Of a stretch of 64,000 nucleotides of DNA, positions 9,216 through 16,618 are shown piece after piece. The first letter of the stretch is position 1. Each line of letters opens with the position of its first letter. The translations under genes and the position numbers were made by a program. This stretch comes from Streptomyces microflavus (GTDB lineage Bacteria > Actinomycetota > Actinomycetes > Streptomycetales > Streptomycetaceae): contig NZ_BMUG01000002.1 in NCBI RefSeq assembly GCF_014650075.1, positions 372,001 to 436,000 on the forward strand, given 5' to 3'. The notes below the pieces were generated by a model. The model was given only the letters and a program-made list of their open reading frames with translations. It was not told the origin of the DNA and ran no database searches.

Positions 9216-9526
9216 GTCATATCTCCTTAGGGGAGGGGCAGTGCCCGTGGGCCCACACTGTGCGGACCCCACGTCGCCGCGATGATTACCCCGTCCGGAA
9301 GAACACCGGAAATACAAAAGTGCATCTACCGACATCGAGTCGGCTGATGCACTTGAAGTTTTTGGGAACCACAACTGCAACTGAGATCAACAGTAGCACG
9401 GCAGCACCGGGAGAGGATGAACCAAATATCACTCGGCATGGCGGAACAAAACGGCGGTAGAAAAAGCCTCATCGCGCATTGCGTGAAATTCTGTGCTGGC
9501 GAATGCAGATATGTTCCCGGCCGCGG
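9216..9526 (-). promoter_or_regulatory. Promoter and structured 5' leader of the cold-shock gene
   Basis: This 311 bp gap holds no gene. On the minus strand a TGCTACTGT extended -10-like element lies near 9393-9401. Downstream of it is a hairpin with arms AAGTGCATC (9318-9326) and GATGCACTT (9346-9354), an internal 2x2 loop, an inner CCGAC/GTCGG stem and a 5-base apex. The csp start is about 100 bases further on. Long leaders of cspA genes change fold with temperature in other bacteria; that this one does so is inference. Confidence 0.55.
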
Positions 9527-9853
9527 TCAGCGGGCCGTGCGGCCCCGCAGCTCCTCGTTGAGGCGGAGCGCCTCTTCGAGCTGGTCCTCCAGGATGACGA
9601 TGCGGCAGGCGGCCTCGACGGGCGTGCCGGCGTCGACGAGCTCGCGGGCGCGGGCGGCGATGCGCAACTGGTAGCGGGAGTAGCGGCGGTGACCGCCCTC
9701 GGACCGCAGCGGCGTGATCAGCCGGGCCTCACCGATCGCCCGCAGGAAACCCGGCGTCGCCCCGATCATCTCGGCGGCGCGCCCCATCGTGTAGGCGGGG
9801 TAGTCGTCGTCGTCGAGCCGATCGATGGCGTGCGAGGGGGTCTCCGGGGGCAT
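9527..9853 (-). CDS. MerR-like DNA-binding protein without effector domain
   Basis: A 108-residue regulator. The HTH-wing block spans about residues 16-60 (YTMGRAAEMIGATPGFLRAI, then HRRYSRYQLR), ending in a coiled helix (LEDQLEEALRLNEELRGR) for dimerisation. No metal- or drug-binding C-terminal domain and no Cys are present, so it is a stripped MerR protein comparable in layout to BldC, though longer. Start ATG 9853 has a GAAGAGGTG ribosome site; GTG 9871 is an alternative. It reads toward the csp gene, 310 bp away, and is divergent from the sRNA and XRE genes. Confidence 0.85.
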   Translation of the reverse strand: MPPETPSHAIDRLDDDDYPAYTMGRAAEMIGATPGFLRAIGEARLITPLRSEGGHRRYSRYQLRIAARARELVDAGTPVEAACRIVILEDQLEEALRLNEELRGRTAR

Positions 9854-10040
9854 CTGCACCTCTTCTGTCACGCATGACCGAGGGCCCGGGGCGCCGTACA
9901 CCTGCGGGGTGCCCCTCTGCTGCGTACCGCTGTTTCACCTGACTGCACAAGAAATCCTAATCGGCCGGGAAGGTCATGTCTATCGCGGCCGGAACAGGTT
10001 TCGGCCACCGGCGGGCGGGCGGTGGCCGACGCGCCACTGG

Positions 10041-10060
10041 AACTGACCGACTGGTCAGTT
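10041..10060. promoter_or_regulatory. Perfect 20-bp palindromic operator, TetR-like
   Basis: AACTGACC (10041-10048), GACT, GGTCAGTT (10053-10060): both 8-base arms are perfect. The layout matches operators of TetR/AcrR-type repressors. Its right edge overlaps the -35 hexamer (TTGTCG, 10059-10064) of the promoter below, an arrangement expected for repression. No TetR gene lies in this window, so the regulator would act from elsewhere. Confidence 0.7.
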
Positions 10061-10088
10061 GTCGTCGGGCGGACCGCGGGGCCATAAT
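10059..10088 (+). promoter_or_regulatory. Vegetative-type promoter for the small RNA
   Basis: A TTGTCG -35 (10059-10064) and a CATAAT -10 (10083-10088) are separated by 18 bases. This is one of the best HrdB-type matches in the window. Transcription would start near 10095, exactly at the first stem of the predicted RNA. Confidence 0.65.
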
Positions 10089-10094
10089 GCACGC

Positions 10095-10244
10095 GTAGCC
10101 CTTCACGCATCCCCCGTCGTGAAGGGCTACACCCCTGTCCGGCACCGGTTCCGGGCCTGCCCGGCCCTGGCTAGCGGACCGGTTCGGGCGCCTCGATCAT
10201 CACGGGCAAGGGACTCCCCTCGTGGTCCCCTGCCCGTGTTTTTT
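10095..10244 (+). ncRNA. Candidate structured small RNA with C-rich hairpin loops (6C-RNA-like)
   Basis: About 150 nt with no credible ORF. Stem 1 is perfect over 13 bp, GTAGCCCTTCACG (10095-10107) with CGTGAAGGGCTAC (10118-10130), and its 10-nt loop contains five consecutive C. A G/C-rich middle follows. The 3' hairpin (10201-10238) also has a C-rich apex (TCCCC) and ends in T6. Two stems with C-run loops, the last acting as terminator, is the design of the actinobacterial 6C RNA family. The match is by layout only, and the loop has five C rather than six. It has its own promoter and operator. Confidence 0.6.
10201..10244 (+). terminator. Rho-independent terminator with T6 tract
   Basis: CACGGGCAAGGGAC (10201-10214) pairs with GTCCCCTGCCCGTG (10225-10238) with one mismatch, followed by TTTTTT (10239-10244). 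It is one of the few classic intrinsic terminators here. No protein gene is upstream on this strand, which is why a small RNA is proposed. Confidence 0.85.
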
Positions 10245-10313
10245 CGAGTTAACAGTGACGTAGAGTGTTTGCGCAAGCTCAGTTCCGACTCCGAGGTGAG
10301 CGTGGAGGCCCGG

Positions 10314-10883
10314 ATGGCCATGGACGACGGTGACGAACCCGGTGCGGAACGGAACGAACCACCCGAGACGGCCGGCCCTCCCCCGCTGAACTCGCTGCGG
10401 GAAAAAGTCGAGTACATGGTCGAGAAGACCTTCCCCGGCCAGAAGATCTCGGGCCGGTTCTTCTCGGAGCTGGTGCGGGAGCGCGGCGGATCCCTCTCGC
10501 ACAGCTACTTCTCCAACATCCTCGCCGGCAAGGTCACCCAGCCCTCGGAGGAGATCCTCAAGGCCCTCGGGCTCGGGTTCGGCGTGGACTGGCGGTTCTT
10601 CAAGGAGGAGTCCGAGGTCGTCGACGACGTCGTCGCGGGGCTCCAGTTCCTGGCCAAGCGGCGGACCGGGGAGATCAGCGGGGTGGCGGGCCGCGGACTG
10701 GACGACGACGGGCTCCCGCCGGAGCTGCTCCGGTTCGCGCTCTCCCTGCTGGAGGACGCCGCGCGGGAGACCCCGGAGGAGACATCGCGGGGGGCCCGGG
10801 AGACCACTCGGGAGACCTCGCGAGGCGGGGAGAGTGCGGCCGATGGGGGCGTGAACCACCGCCCGGACGGTCCGGAAGCGTAG
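10314..10883 (+). CDS. XRE-type transcriptional regulator paired with ImmA/IrrE peptidase
   Basis: Predicted 189-residue DNA-binding repressor. The HTH region (LREKVEYMVEKTFPGQ, then SHSYFSNILAGKVTQPSEEI) is of the lambda-repressor type found in streptomycete regulators. The C-terminal half is acidic, with repeated ETSRGARET-like low-complexity sequence. ATG 10314 follows GGAGG; GTG 10296 is a possible longer start. A TAGAGT -10-like box lies at 10261. In known XRE/ImmA pairs the peptidase cleaves the repressor to switch the system on. The next gene is that peptidase, 10 bp away. Confidence 0.85.
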   Translation: MAMDDGDEPGAERNEPPETAGPPPLNSLREKVEYMVEKTFPGQKISGRFFSELVRERGGSLSHSYFSNILAGKVTQPSEEILKALGLGFGVDWRFFKEESEVVDDVVAGLQFLAKRRTGEISGVAGRGLDDDGLPPELLRFALSLLEDAARETPEETSRGARETTRETSRGGESAADGGVNHRPDGPEA

Positions 10884-10893
10884 CGTCGGTGTC

Positions 10894-11481
10894 ATGTCCC
10901 TGCGGAAGCTGCGCAAAGAGTGCGAGGCACAGCTCGCCGACCTGCCCATCCCGGCTCCGTTCTCACTGACCGGTCTGGTCGCCAACATGGAGGCGGCGCG
11001 CGGCCGCACCATCCGGCTGCACGAGATGCCGGACCGGCTCGCCCGCGTCAACGCCGCCTGCGGACTGCGTCTGAAGGCGGACACCACCAGCCTCGTCCTC
11101 TACCGCCGCAGGCCGACCGTCTACCAGACCGAGCACGTCATCCTGCACGAGCTGTGCCACGAGTGGTTCGACCACGGGACGACCCTCGACGCGGAGCAAC
11201 TGCGCACGCTGCTCCCGGTCTTCGACACCTCGCTGATCGCCCGGATGATCTCCCCCGAGGCCGCCGAGTCCTTCACCTCCGGCGGCTCCACCGTCCAGGC
11301 CCGCGCGCAGTACGCCACCCACGACGAACGCATGGCCGAATTCGGTGCCTCCCTGATCCCCCGGATGGCGCGGGACCTCACCACCGATGACATGGTGGGG
11401 CGGCTGACCGACTCCCTCTCCCGCCCGGTGGCCCACCGCCGTCGCGGGCTGTTCCCCCGGAGACGGCCGGACGACGCGTGA
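10894..11481 (+). CDS. ImmA/IrrE-family metallopeptidase
   Basis: A 195-residue soluble protein with the zinc-peptidase motif HELCHEW at residues 85-91 (HExxH, plus a downstream Glu/Asp-rich helix). Family members (ImmA, IrrE/DdrO peptidase) cleave a cognate XRE repressor after stress. Such proteins are often labelled toxin component in Streptomyces genomes, without proof. The start ATG 10894 is preceded by TAGCGT, 7 bases and no Shine-Dalgarno, so a second leaderless transcript starting inside the XRE stop region is possible. It precedes the MAB_1171c-like and PAP2 genes. Confidence 0.85.
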   Translation: MSLRKLRKECEAQLADLPIPAPFSLTGLVANMEAARGRTIRLHEMPDRLARVNAACGLRLKADTTSLVLYRRRPTVYQTEHVILHELCHEWFDHGTTLDAEQLRTLLPVFDTSLIARMISPEAAESFTSGGSTVQARAQYATHDERMAEFGASLIPRMARDLTTDDMVGRLTDSLSRPVAHRRRGLFPRRRPDDA

Positions 11482-11613
11482 CACCGCACGGGTGGAACGA
11501 CAGCTGACACGTGCCACCGCCCCACCGCCACCACGATCACCACCCCAAGCACCATCACCACCGCAAGCACCTCCCCCGCGCCCGACCACCCGACACCCGA
11601 GGACGAGACCGCT

Positions 11614-12882
11614 GTGACCCCCCTCGATCTCGCCGGATACCTGATAGCCGGCCTGATGACAGCCGTTGCCCTGTGGCGTATGCCCGCTGCCCTGTGGGGA
11701 GATGAGGAGGACCGCAGACGGCGGGCCCTGTGGGGCTGTTACGCCGGATTCGCCGTCGCCCTGTGGACGAAGACCGAGGCGGTGCGCACCGGGCTCAACA
11801 ACAGTGCCGTCACCGACCTCGCCGTCCTCATCAAGCACTACACCGCGACGGTGGCGATTCTGGCCATCCTCAGCTACATCGTCGCCATCTACGGCAGCTA
11901 CCCGGAGGCGGGCGCAGTCCCCCGCCACGTACGGTTCGCCCGGCTCGTCCAGCAGGTCGCGGCGAAGGCCTCGGTGGCGACGCTGATCCTGCTGACCGTC
12001 CTGTTCTTCACCGTGGTCGACCGCTCCGTCCCCTCGGACCGCTTCGTCTCCAACCACGCGGGCGAGTGGGGCGCCACGCTCTACATGAGCGTCTTCTACC
12101 TCTTCCTCGGCGCCGCCTCCGCCGTCTGCGCCTTCCAGTGGGCGCTGGCCACCGCCGACGCCCGACGGCGCCATCTGCGCATCGGGCTCGGGATGATGAC
12201 GTTCGCGATGTTCATCGGCGTCGGCTACACCGTCAGCCGGACCCTGTTCCTCTGGGTCAGCGTGGTGGACGAGCCGAGCGAGGCGTTCGCCCTCCGCTTC
12301 GACCAGGTGACCGAGGCGGCGCAGCTGGTCCTCTTCGCGTTCTTCGCCCTCGGGGCCTCGGTCCCCGCCTTCAGCACCGGCGCACGCCGGGTGCGGCTGT
12401 GGCGGGCCCAGGTCCGGCTGCACGCCCTCTGGTACGAGCTGATGGCGTCCTTCCCCGACCAGCCCTTCGACCCGCCCGCCTCCCTCACCCGGGAGCTGAC
12501 CCGGTTCAACGCCCCGGCCGACCTGCGGATCGACCGCTGGGCCGCCGACATCGCGGACGCGGCCGAGAAGCTGCGCCACTACGTCCCCGACGGGCTGGCC
12601 TCGGCCGCGGCGGAGGCCGCCGCCCGGGACGCCGCCGATGCCCACCGGGCGGCGGCGCTCGGCGACGCGTACTGGATCAAGGCCGCCCTGCTGGCCAAGG
12701 AGTCCGGCGCCCCCGCCGGTCCCGCCGCCGAGGTGACGGCCCAGCAGGCCGCCGACCAGGACGGCGAGGTGGCCCGGCTGGAGCGGGTCGCCGCCGCGTA
12801 CCGGACGGTCACGGTGGAGCGCGCCCGCGAGGTGCTGGCCACGGCCACCGCCACGGAAAAGCAGACGGAGCGGACCTCGTGA
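11614..12882 (+). CDS. MAB_1171c-like integral membrane protein
   Basis: A 422-residue protein starting at GTG 11614. Seven hydrophobic segments fill residues 1-250 (for example LIAGLMTAVALWRMPAAL and LYMSVFYLFLGAASAVCAF), followed by a soluble C-terminal third rich in Ala and Glu. This resembles the family annotated as MAB_1171c putative transporter, whose activity is unknown. Within this family the gene regularly follows XRE and ImmA genes, so it may be the output or sensor of that switch. The PAP2 gene overlaps its stop codon by 4 bp, implying translational coupling. Confidence 0.8.
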   Translation: MTPLDLAGYLIAGLMTAVALWRMPAALWGDEEDRRRRALWGCYAGFAVALWTKTEAVRTGLNNSAVTDLAVLIKHYTATVAILAILSYIVAIYGSYPEAGAVPRHVRFARLVQQVAAKASVATLILLTVLFFTVVDRSVPSDRFVSNHAGEWGATLYMSVFYLFLGAASAVCAFQWALATADARRRHLRIGLGMMTFAMFIGVGYTVSRTLFLWVSVVDEPSEAFALRFDQVTEAAQLVLFAFFALGASVPAFSTGARRVRLWRAQVRLHALWYELMASFPDQPFDPPASLTRELTRFNAPADLRIDRWAADIADAAEKLRHYVPDGLASAAAEAAARDAADAHRAAALGDAYWIKAALLAKESGAPAGPAAEVTAQQAADQDGEVARLERVAAAYRTVTVERAREVLATATATEKQTERTS

Positions 12883-13502
12883 GCAGCACCACACCCGAAG
12901 ACACCGCCACCGCCACCACGCCCGAAGACACCACCCGCACCTCCGTCGCGCGCACGGTCACCGACGTACTCCAGCCCCGCAACGCCCTGCTCGCCGGGAT
13001 GCTCGGCCTCGGGCTCGCCGCGGCCGGCGACTGGACCGGGCTGCTCTGGGGGTTCCTCGGGGCGCTCTGCGCCGGGCTGATCCCTGCGGGGTACATCGAG
13101 TGGGAGCGCGGGCGCGGTACCTGGGGCGACCGCCATGTCGTCGACCGTACGAAGCGGGCGCCGATCTTCTTCGTCATCCTCGGCTCGATCGGTACCGGTT
13201 CGGTGGTGATGGTCCTCGGCGACGCGCCGCACGGCATCCTCGTCGCGATGCTCGCGCTCTGGGTGATGACGATCGGGCTGCTGGCCGTCAACACGGTGTG
13301 GAAGATCTCGGTCGACTCGGCGGTGGCCTCGGCGGTCGTGGCCCTGCTCGCGGTCGTGCACTCCCCGTGGTGGCTGGCCGCGTACGCGCTGACCCTGGCC
13401 GTCTGCTGGTCACGGGTGGCCCTCGGCTACCACACGGTCGCCCAGACCGTGGCCGGTGCGGCGCTGGGGGCGGCGACGACGGTGGCGTACGCGTTCGGCT
13501 GA
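12879..13502 (+). CDS. PAP2-superfamily membrane protein
   Basis: 207 residues starting at GTG 12879, overlapping the previous stop (GTGA). Six hydrophobic segments follow a Thr-rich head. The C-terminal SRVALGYHTVAQTVAGA segment corresponds to the third phosphatase motif (SRxxxxxHxxxD), but the final Asp is replaced by Gln. The first motif is only partly recognisable (KRAP). Lipid-phosphate phosphatase activity is therefore uncertain. Last gene of the XRE-ImmA-membrane operon. Confidence 0.78.
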   Translation: MSSTTPEDTATATTPEDTTRTSVARTVTDVLQPRNALLAGMLGLGLAAAGDWTGLLWGFLGALCAGLIPAGYIEWERGRGTWGDRHVVDRTKRAPIFFVILGSIGTGSVVMVLGDAPHGILVAMLALWVMTIGLLAVNTVWKISVDSAVASAVVALLAVVHSPWWLAAYALTLAVCWSRVALGYHTVAQTVAGAALGAATTVAYAFG

Positions 13503-13635
13503 GCGTTCCCGTGCCGTACGACCTCCCGTGCGCCCGGCGCCGGGCGGGCGCGGCCGCGTGGGCGGACCTTACGGTCCCGTGACACGCGTGCGCCGCGCAC
13601 CGCCCGGTGGCCGCCCGGCCCCTAGCGTGGCCGCC

Positions 13636-14745
13636 ATGCGCGTACTGGTCACCGGCGGAGCCGGGTTCATCGGGTCACATGTCGTCGCCGCACTCACCGC
13701 GGCCGGGCACGAGAGCGTGGTGCTCGACGCGTTGCTGCCCTCGGCGCACCCCGGTGCCACGGCCCCCGAGGTCCCCGGGGCCCACCTGGTCGTCGGGGAT
13801 GTCCGGGACCGGGAGGCGGTGGCGGGCGCGCTCGCCGGGGTGGACGCGGTCTGCCACCAGGCGGCGATGGTGGGGCTGGGCAAGGACTTCGCGGACGCGC
13901 CGCTGTACGTGGGGTGCAACGACCTCGGTACGGCGGTGCTGCTGGCGGAGATGGCCGCCGCCGGGGTGCGGGATCTCGTACTGGCCGGGTCGATGGTCGT
14001 CTACGGCGAGGGCCGCTACGACTGCCCGCGCCACGGCACGGTCCGCCCCGGCCCGCGCGCGGAGGCCGGACTGCGGGCGGGGAGCTTCGAGCCCCACTGC
14101 CCCGACTGCGGTGCGGAGTTGGTGCCGGGCCTGGTCTCCGAGGACGCGCCCGCCGACCCGCGCAACGTGTACGCGACCACCAAACTCGCCCAGGAGCACC
14201 TGGCCGCCGCGTGGGCGCGGGCCACGGGGGGCCGGGCGGTGTCGCTGCGCTACCACAACGTGTACGGGCCGGGGATGCCGCGCGACACCCCGTACGCCGG
14301 GGTCGCCTCGTTCTTCCGCTCGGCCCTGGCGCGCGGGGAGGCGCCCCGGGTCTACGAGGACGGGCGCCAGCGCCGCGACTTCGTCCACGTCCGCGATGTC
14401 GCCGCGGCCAACGCGGTGGCCCTGGAGGCGGTCCGGGAGCGCCGGCCCGCCTCCTTCACCGCGTACAACACGGGCAGCGGGGAGCCGCACACCATCGGCG
14501 AGATGGCCACCGCGCTGGCCGCCGCGCACGGCGGGCCGGAGCCGGTGGTGACCGGGGAGTACCGCCTCGGCGACGTACGCCATGTCACGGCGGACTCGCG
14601 GCGGCTGCGCGAGGAGCTGGGGTGGCGGCCGGGGGTCGGCTTCGCGGAGGGGATGGCGGAGTTCGCGCGGGCTGGGCTGCGGGGAGCGGGAGCGGCTCAG
14701 GTCGAAGGGGCGGCGCCCCAGCCCGTGGGGGCTGAGGCGCCCTAA
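13636..14745 (+). CDS. NAD-dependent epimerase/dehydratase (extended SDR) with Cys-rich insertion
   Basis: 369 residues, Rossmann start VTGGAGFIG (5-13), catalytic Ser119 region GSM and the Y179xxxK183 pair (NVYATTK). These enzymes epimerise or dehydrate nucleotide sugars in the cytoplasm. Between the Rossmann core and the active site is an insertion with Cys130, His133, Cys155 and Cys158 (CPRH ... CPDCG), a likely zinc knuckle, which is unusual for plain epimerases. ATG 13636 sits 7 bases after TAGCGT with no Shine-Dalgarno, so translation may be leaderless. A tandem repeat follows the stop. Confidence 0.9.
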   Translation: MRVLVTGGAGFIGSHVVAALTAAGHESVVLDALLPSAHPGATAPEVPGAHLVVGDVRDREAVAGALAGVDAVCHQAAMVGLGKDFADAPLYVGCNDLGTAVLLAEMAAAGVRDLVLAGSMVVYGEGRYDCPRHGTVRPGPRAEAGLRAGSFEPHCPDCGAELVPGLVSEDAPADPRNVYATTKLAQEHLAAAWARATGGRAVSLRYHNVYGPGMPRDTPYAGVASFFRSALARGEAPRVYEDGRQRRDFVHVRDVAAANAVALEAVRERRPASFTAYNTGSGEPHTIGEMATALAAAHGGPEPVVTGEYRLGDVRHVTADSRRLREELGWRPGVGFAEGMAEFARAGLRGAGAAQVEGAAPQPVGAEAP

Positions 14746-14750
14746 TGCTC

Positions 14751-14822
14751 GGACTGCGGGACTGCGGGACTGCGGGACTACGGGACTACGGGACTACGGG
14801 ACTACGGGACTACGGGACTACG
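14751..14822. repeat. Tandem repeat, 8-bp unit x 9
   Basis: Nine contiguous units: three GGACTGCG followed by six GGACTACG. It starts 6 bp past the epimerase stop, between convergent genes. The two variants are blocked rather than mixed, consistent with recent slippage expansion of the ACG form. Related but degenerate GCTGCGGGGCT-like sequence continues to about 14940. Confidence 0.9.
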
Positions 14823-14942
14823 GCGTTGCGGGCTGAGGCGCCGGACCGCTCGCGCTGCGGGGCTACGGGCTGAGGCGCGGCCGTAGCGCGTGGCTGCGGG
14901 GCTGCGGGCTGAGGCGCGCGCCGTAGCCCGTAGCTCCGGGGC

Positions 14943-16460
14943 TCACACTCCGGCGCACTGCCCCGTGCGCGGGCCGCGGACCTCGTTGTTGCGGCCCGTG
15001 GTGTCCGGGGCCGGCAGGTTGCCGGAGCACGCCACGGGGCCCGTGATCCTGTTGGCGGCGAGCAGGACGCCTCCGGTGTTGCCGGTCAGGACGACGGCCC
15101 CGGTGACGGAGTTGGCGGTGCAGCCGGGGCCGCCCAGCCGGACGGGTCCGGTGGTCCGGCTGATGGCCAGGGGCCCGGTGATGCCGGAGCCGCACACGTG
15201 GATCGCGGCGGCGCGGTCGGCCTGGAGCGGGCCCTCCAGCGTGGAGCCGGTCAGGACGAGGGCCGCACCGGCGCGGACGGTGACCGGGCCGCGCAGGGCA
15301 GCGCGGTCGACGCAGGTGACACCGCCGGTGACGGTCAGCGGCCCGTTGCGCGTACCGGTGATCTTCGTGGTGCAGGCGGGGACGGGCTCCACCCGGGCCT
15401 TGTAGTCGAGCGCCTCGGCGAGCTTGCCCGGCTTGGGGTCCGTCAGCGGCTTGCCCAACTTGGCGAACTCCCCGCCCGTCTCCTTCTTCCCGCCGTTCCA
15501 CTCCGCGATCCGGCCCAGCTGGGCAGCGGTCTTCCCGTCGTCGACGACCGCGTCCGGGGCGAGCGCGGCCATGGACTTCGAGGCGCTCTTGACCAGGTCG
15601 AGGTACGGGCCGGGGGAGGTGAGGTCGTACGCGGCCGCGTCGTGCTCCCCGCGCAGCCAGGAGCCCCAGGAGAACTCCAGGAACTCCGTCGCCCCGTCCG
15701 GGACTTCGTAACCGATGTCCCGCGTGAAGTAGACGAGGCTGCGGTACGGGTCGTCGCGGAAGTTCGTGATCCCCAGGCGGTCCGGCAACTGGTCGACGCC
15801 CAAGGGCTTGTTGTTCTCGTCGCGCAGCCAGACCTTCTTCTCGGCGGTCATCCGCTGCCAGAAGGCTGTGGTGGAGAGGGAGCTGAAGTTGTCGGTGACG
15901 CGGAGGCGGATCGGCAGCCGGGTGGAGCCGTCGGGGCCCTCCAGGAAGGACGTCAGCGTGTGGTGTCCGTCGGTGAGGTACAGCTTCCCGCCCGGCCCGA
16001 CCACGGCCGTCTTCATCGGGGCGATCGACTTCGCGGTCTCCTGGCCGAGCGGCACCGTGCAGGAGAAGCTCGCCGGGTCGTCCAGGTGGGCGCCGGGGCT
16101 CACCGAGGCCGCCTCGCCCTGGCCGTTGGTCTCGCACCAGTCGTCGAAGCGCTTGTTGAAGCCGCCCGCCGCCTCGTCCCGGTCGCTGCCGTAGCGGCCC
16201 AGCTTGTAGAAGACCTGGTCGAAGCCGAGCACGGCCTGCGTCGGGTGGAGTTCGCCCAGGGTGACGCCGATCAGATCGCCCGGCTGCGCACAGCTGCGCG
16301 GCAGCGGCCCGCTCCCGGCGCACGCCCCCGAACCGCCCGCGCCACCGGGGCCCGCCGCGACCGCCCCGGTGGACGCGCCGACGACGACCGTGCCCGCGGC
16401 CAGTACTGCGGCCAGCAGCCGGGCCCCGCGCCGGGGCAGGCCGGTACTCGATCTGTTCAT
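14943..16460 (-). CDS. Secreted ParB/Srx-like (ParBc_2) protein with beta-helix-like C-terminus
   Basis: A 505-residue exported protein. ATG 16460 opens a signal peptide (RRGARLLAAVLAAGTVVVGA). Residues about 60-175 form a ParB/sulfiredoxin-like domain: DLIGVTLGELHPTQAVLG then LTDGHHTLTS (162-171), the nucleotide-binding motif of that fold. The C-terminal 130 residues are short repeats (GNTGGVLLAANRITGPV and similar) with spaced Cys, like a right-handed beta-helix. Pfam ParBc_2 proteins are putative nucleases. A nucleotide-binding fold outside the cell is odd, and the substrate is unknown. No clear partner genes. Confidence 0.82.
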   Translation of the reverse strand: MNRSSTGLPRRGARLLAAVLAAGTVVVGASTGAVAAGPGGAGGSGACAGSGPLPRSCAQPGDLIGVTLGELHPTQAVLGFDQVFYKLGRYGSDRDEAAGGFNKRFDDWCETNGQGEAASVSPGAHLDDPASFSCTVPLGQETAKSIAPMKTAVVGPGGKLYLTDGHHTLTSFLEGPDGSTRLPIRLRVTDNFSSLSTTAFWQRMTAEKKVWLRDENNKPLGVDQLPDRLGITNFRDDPYRSLVYFTRDIGYEVPDGATEFLEFSWGSWLRGEHDAAAYDLTSPGPYLDLVKSASKSMAALAPDAVVDDGKTAAQLGRIAEWNGGKKETGGEFAKLGKPLTDPKPGKLAEALDYKARVEPVPACTTKITGTRNGPLTVTGGVTCVDRAALRGPVTVRAGAALVLTGSTLEGPLQADRAAAIHVCGSGITGPLAISRTTGPVRLGGPGCTANSVTGAVVLTGNTGGVLLAANRITGPVACSGNLPAPDTTGRNNEVRGPRTGQCAGV

Positions 16461-16618
16461 GGACGTCCTCTCCGTACACACGGATCTCGTGCACGTGATT
16501 CCGTACACGCGTTCTTCCGTGGGGACGATCGCAAGGCGCGGCGACGCCCGTACGGACGTGGTGTGAACGGGCGGTGACGCTGTCATGCCGCAGTGGGGGG
16601 ACCGGTCGGCCCGGGCCC

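Noticed and set aside
14862..14934. Inverted repeat GCTACGGGCT / AGCCCGTAGC as terminator
   Set aside because: The 53-base loop between 10-bp arms makes efficient termination unlikely; the region is degenerate tandem repeat.
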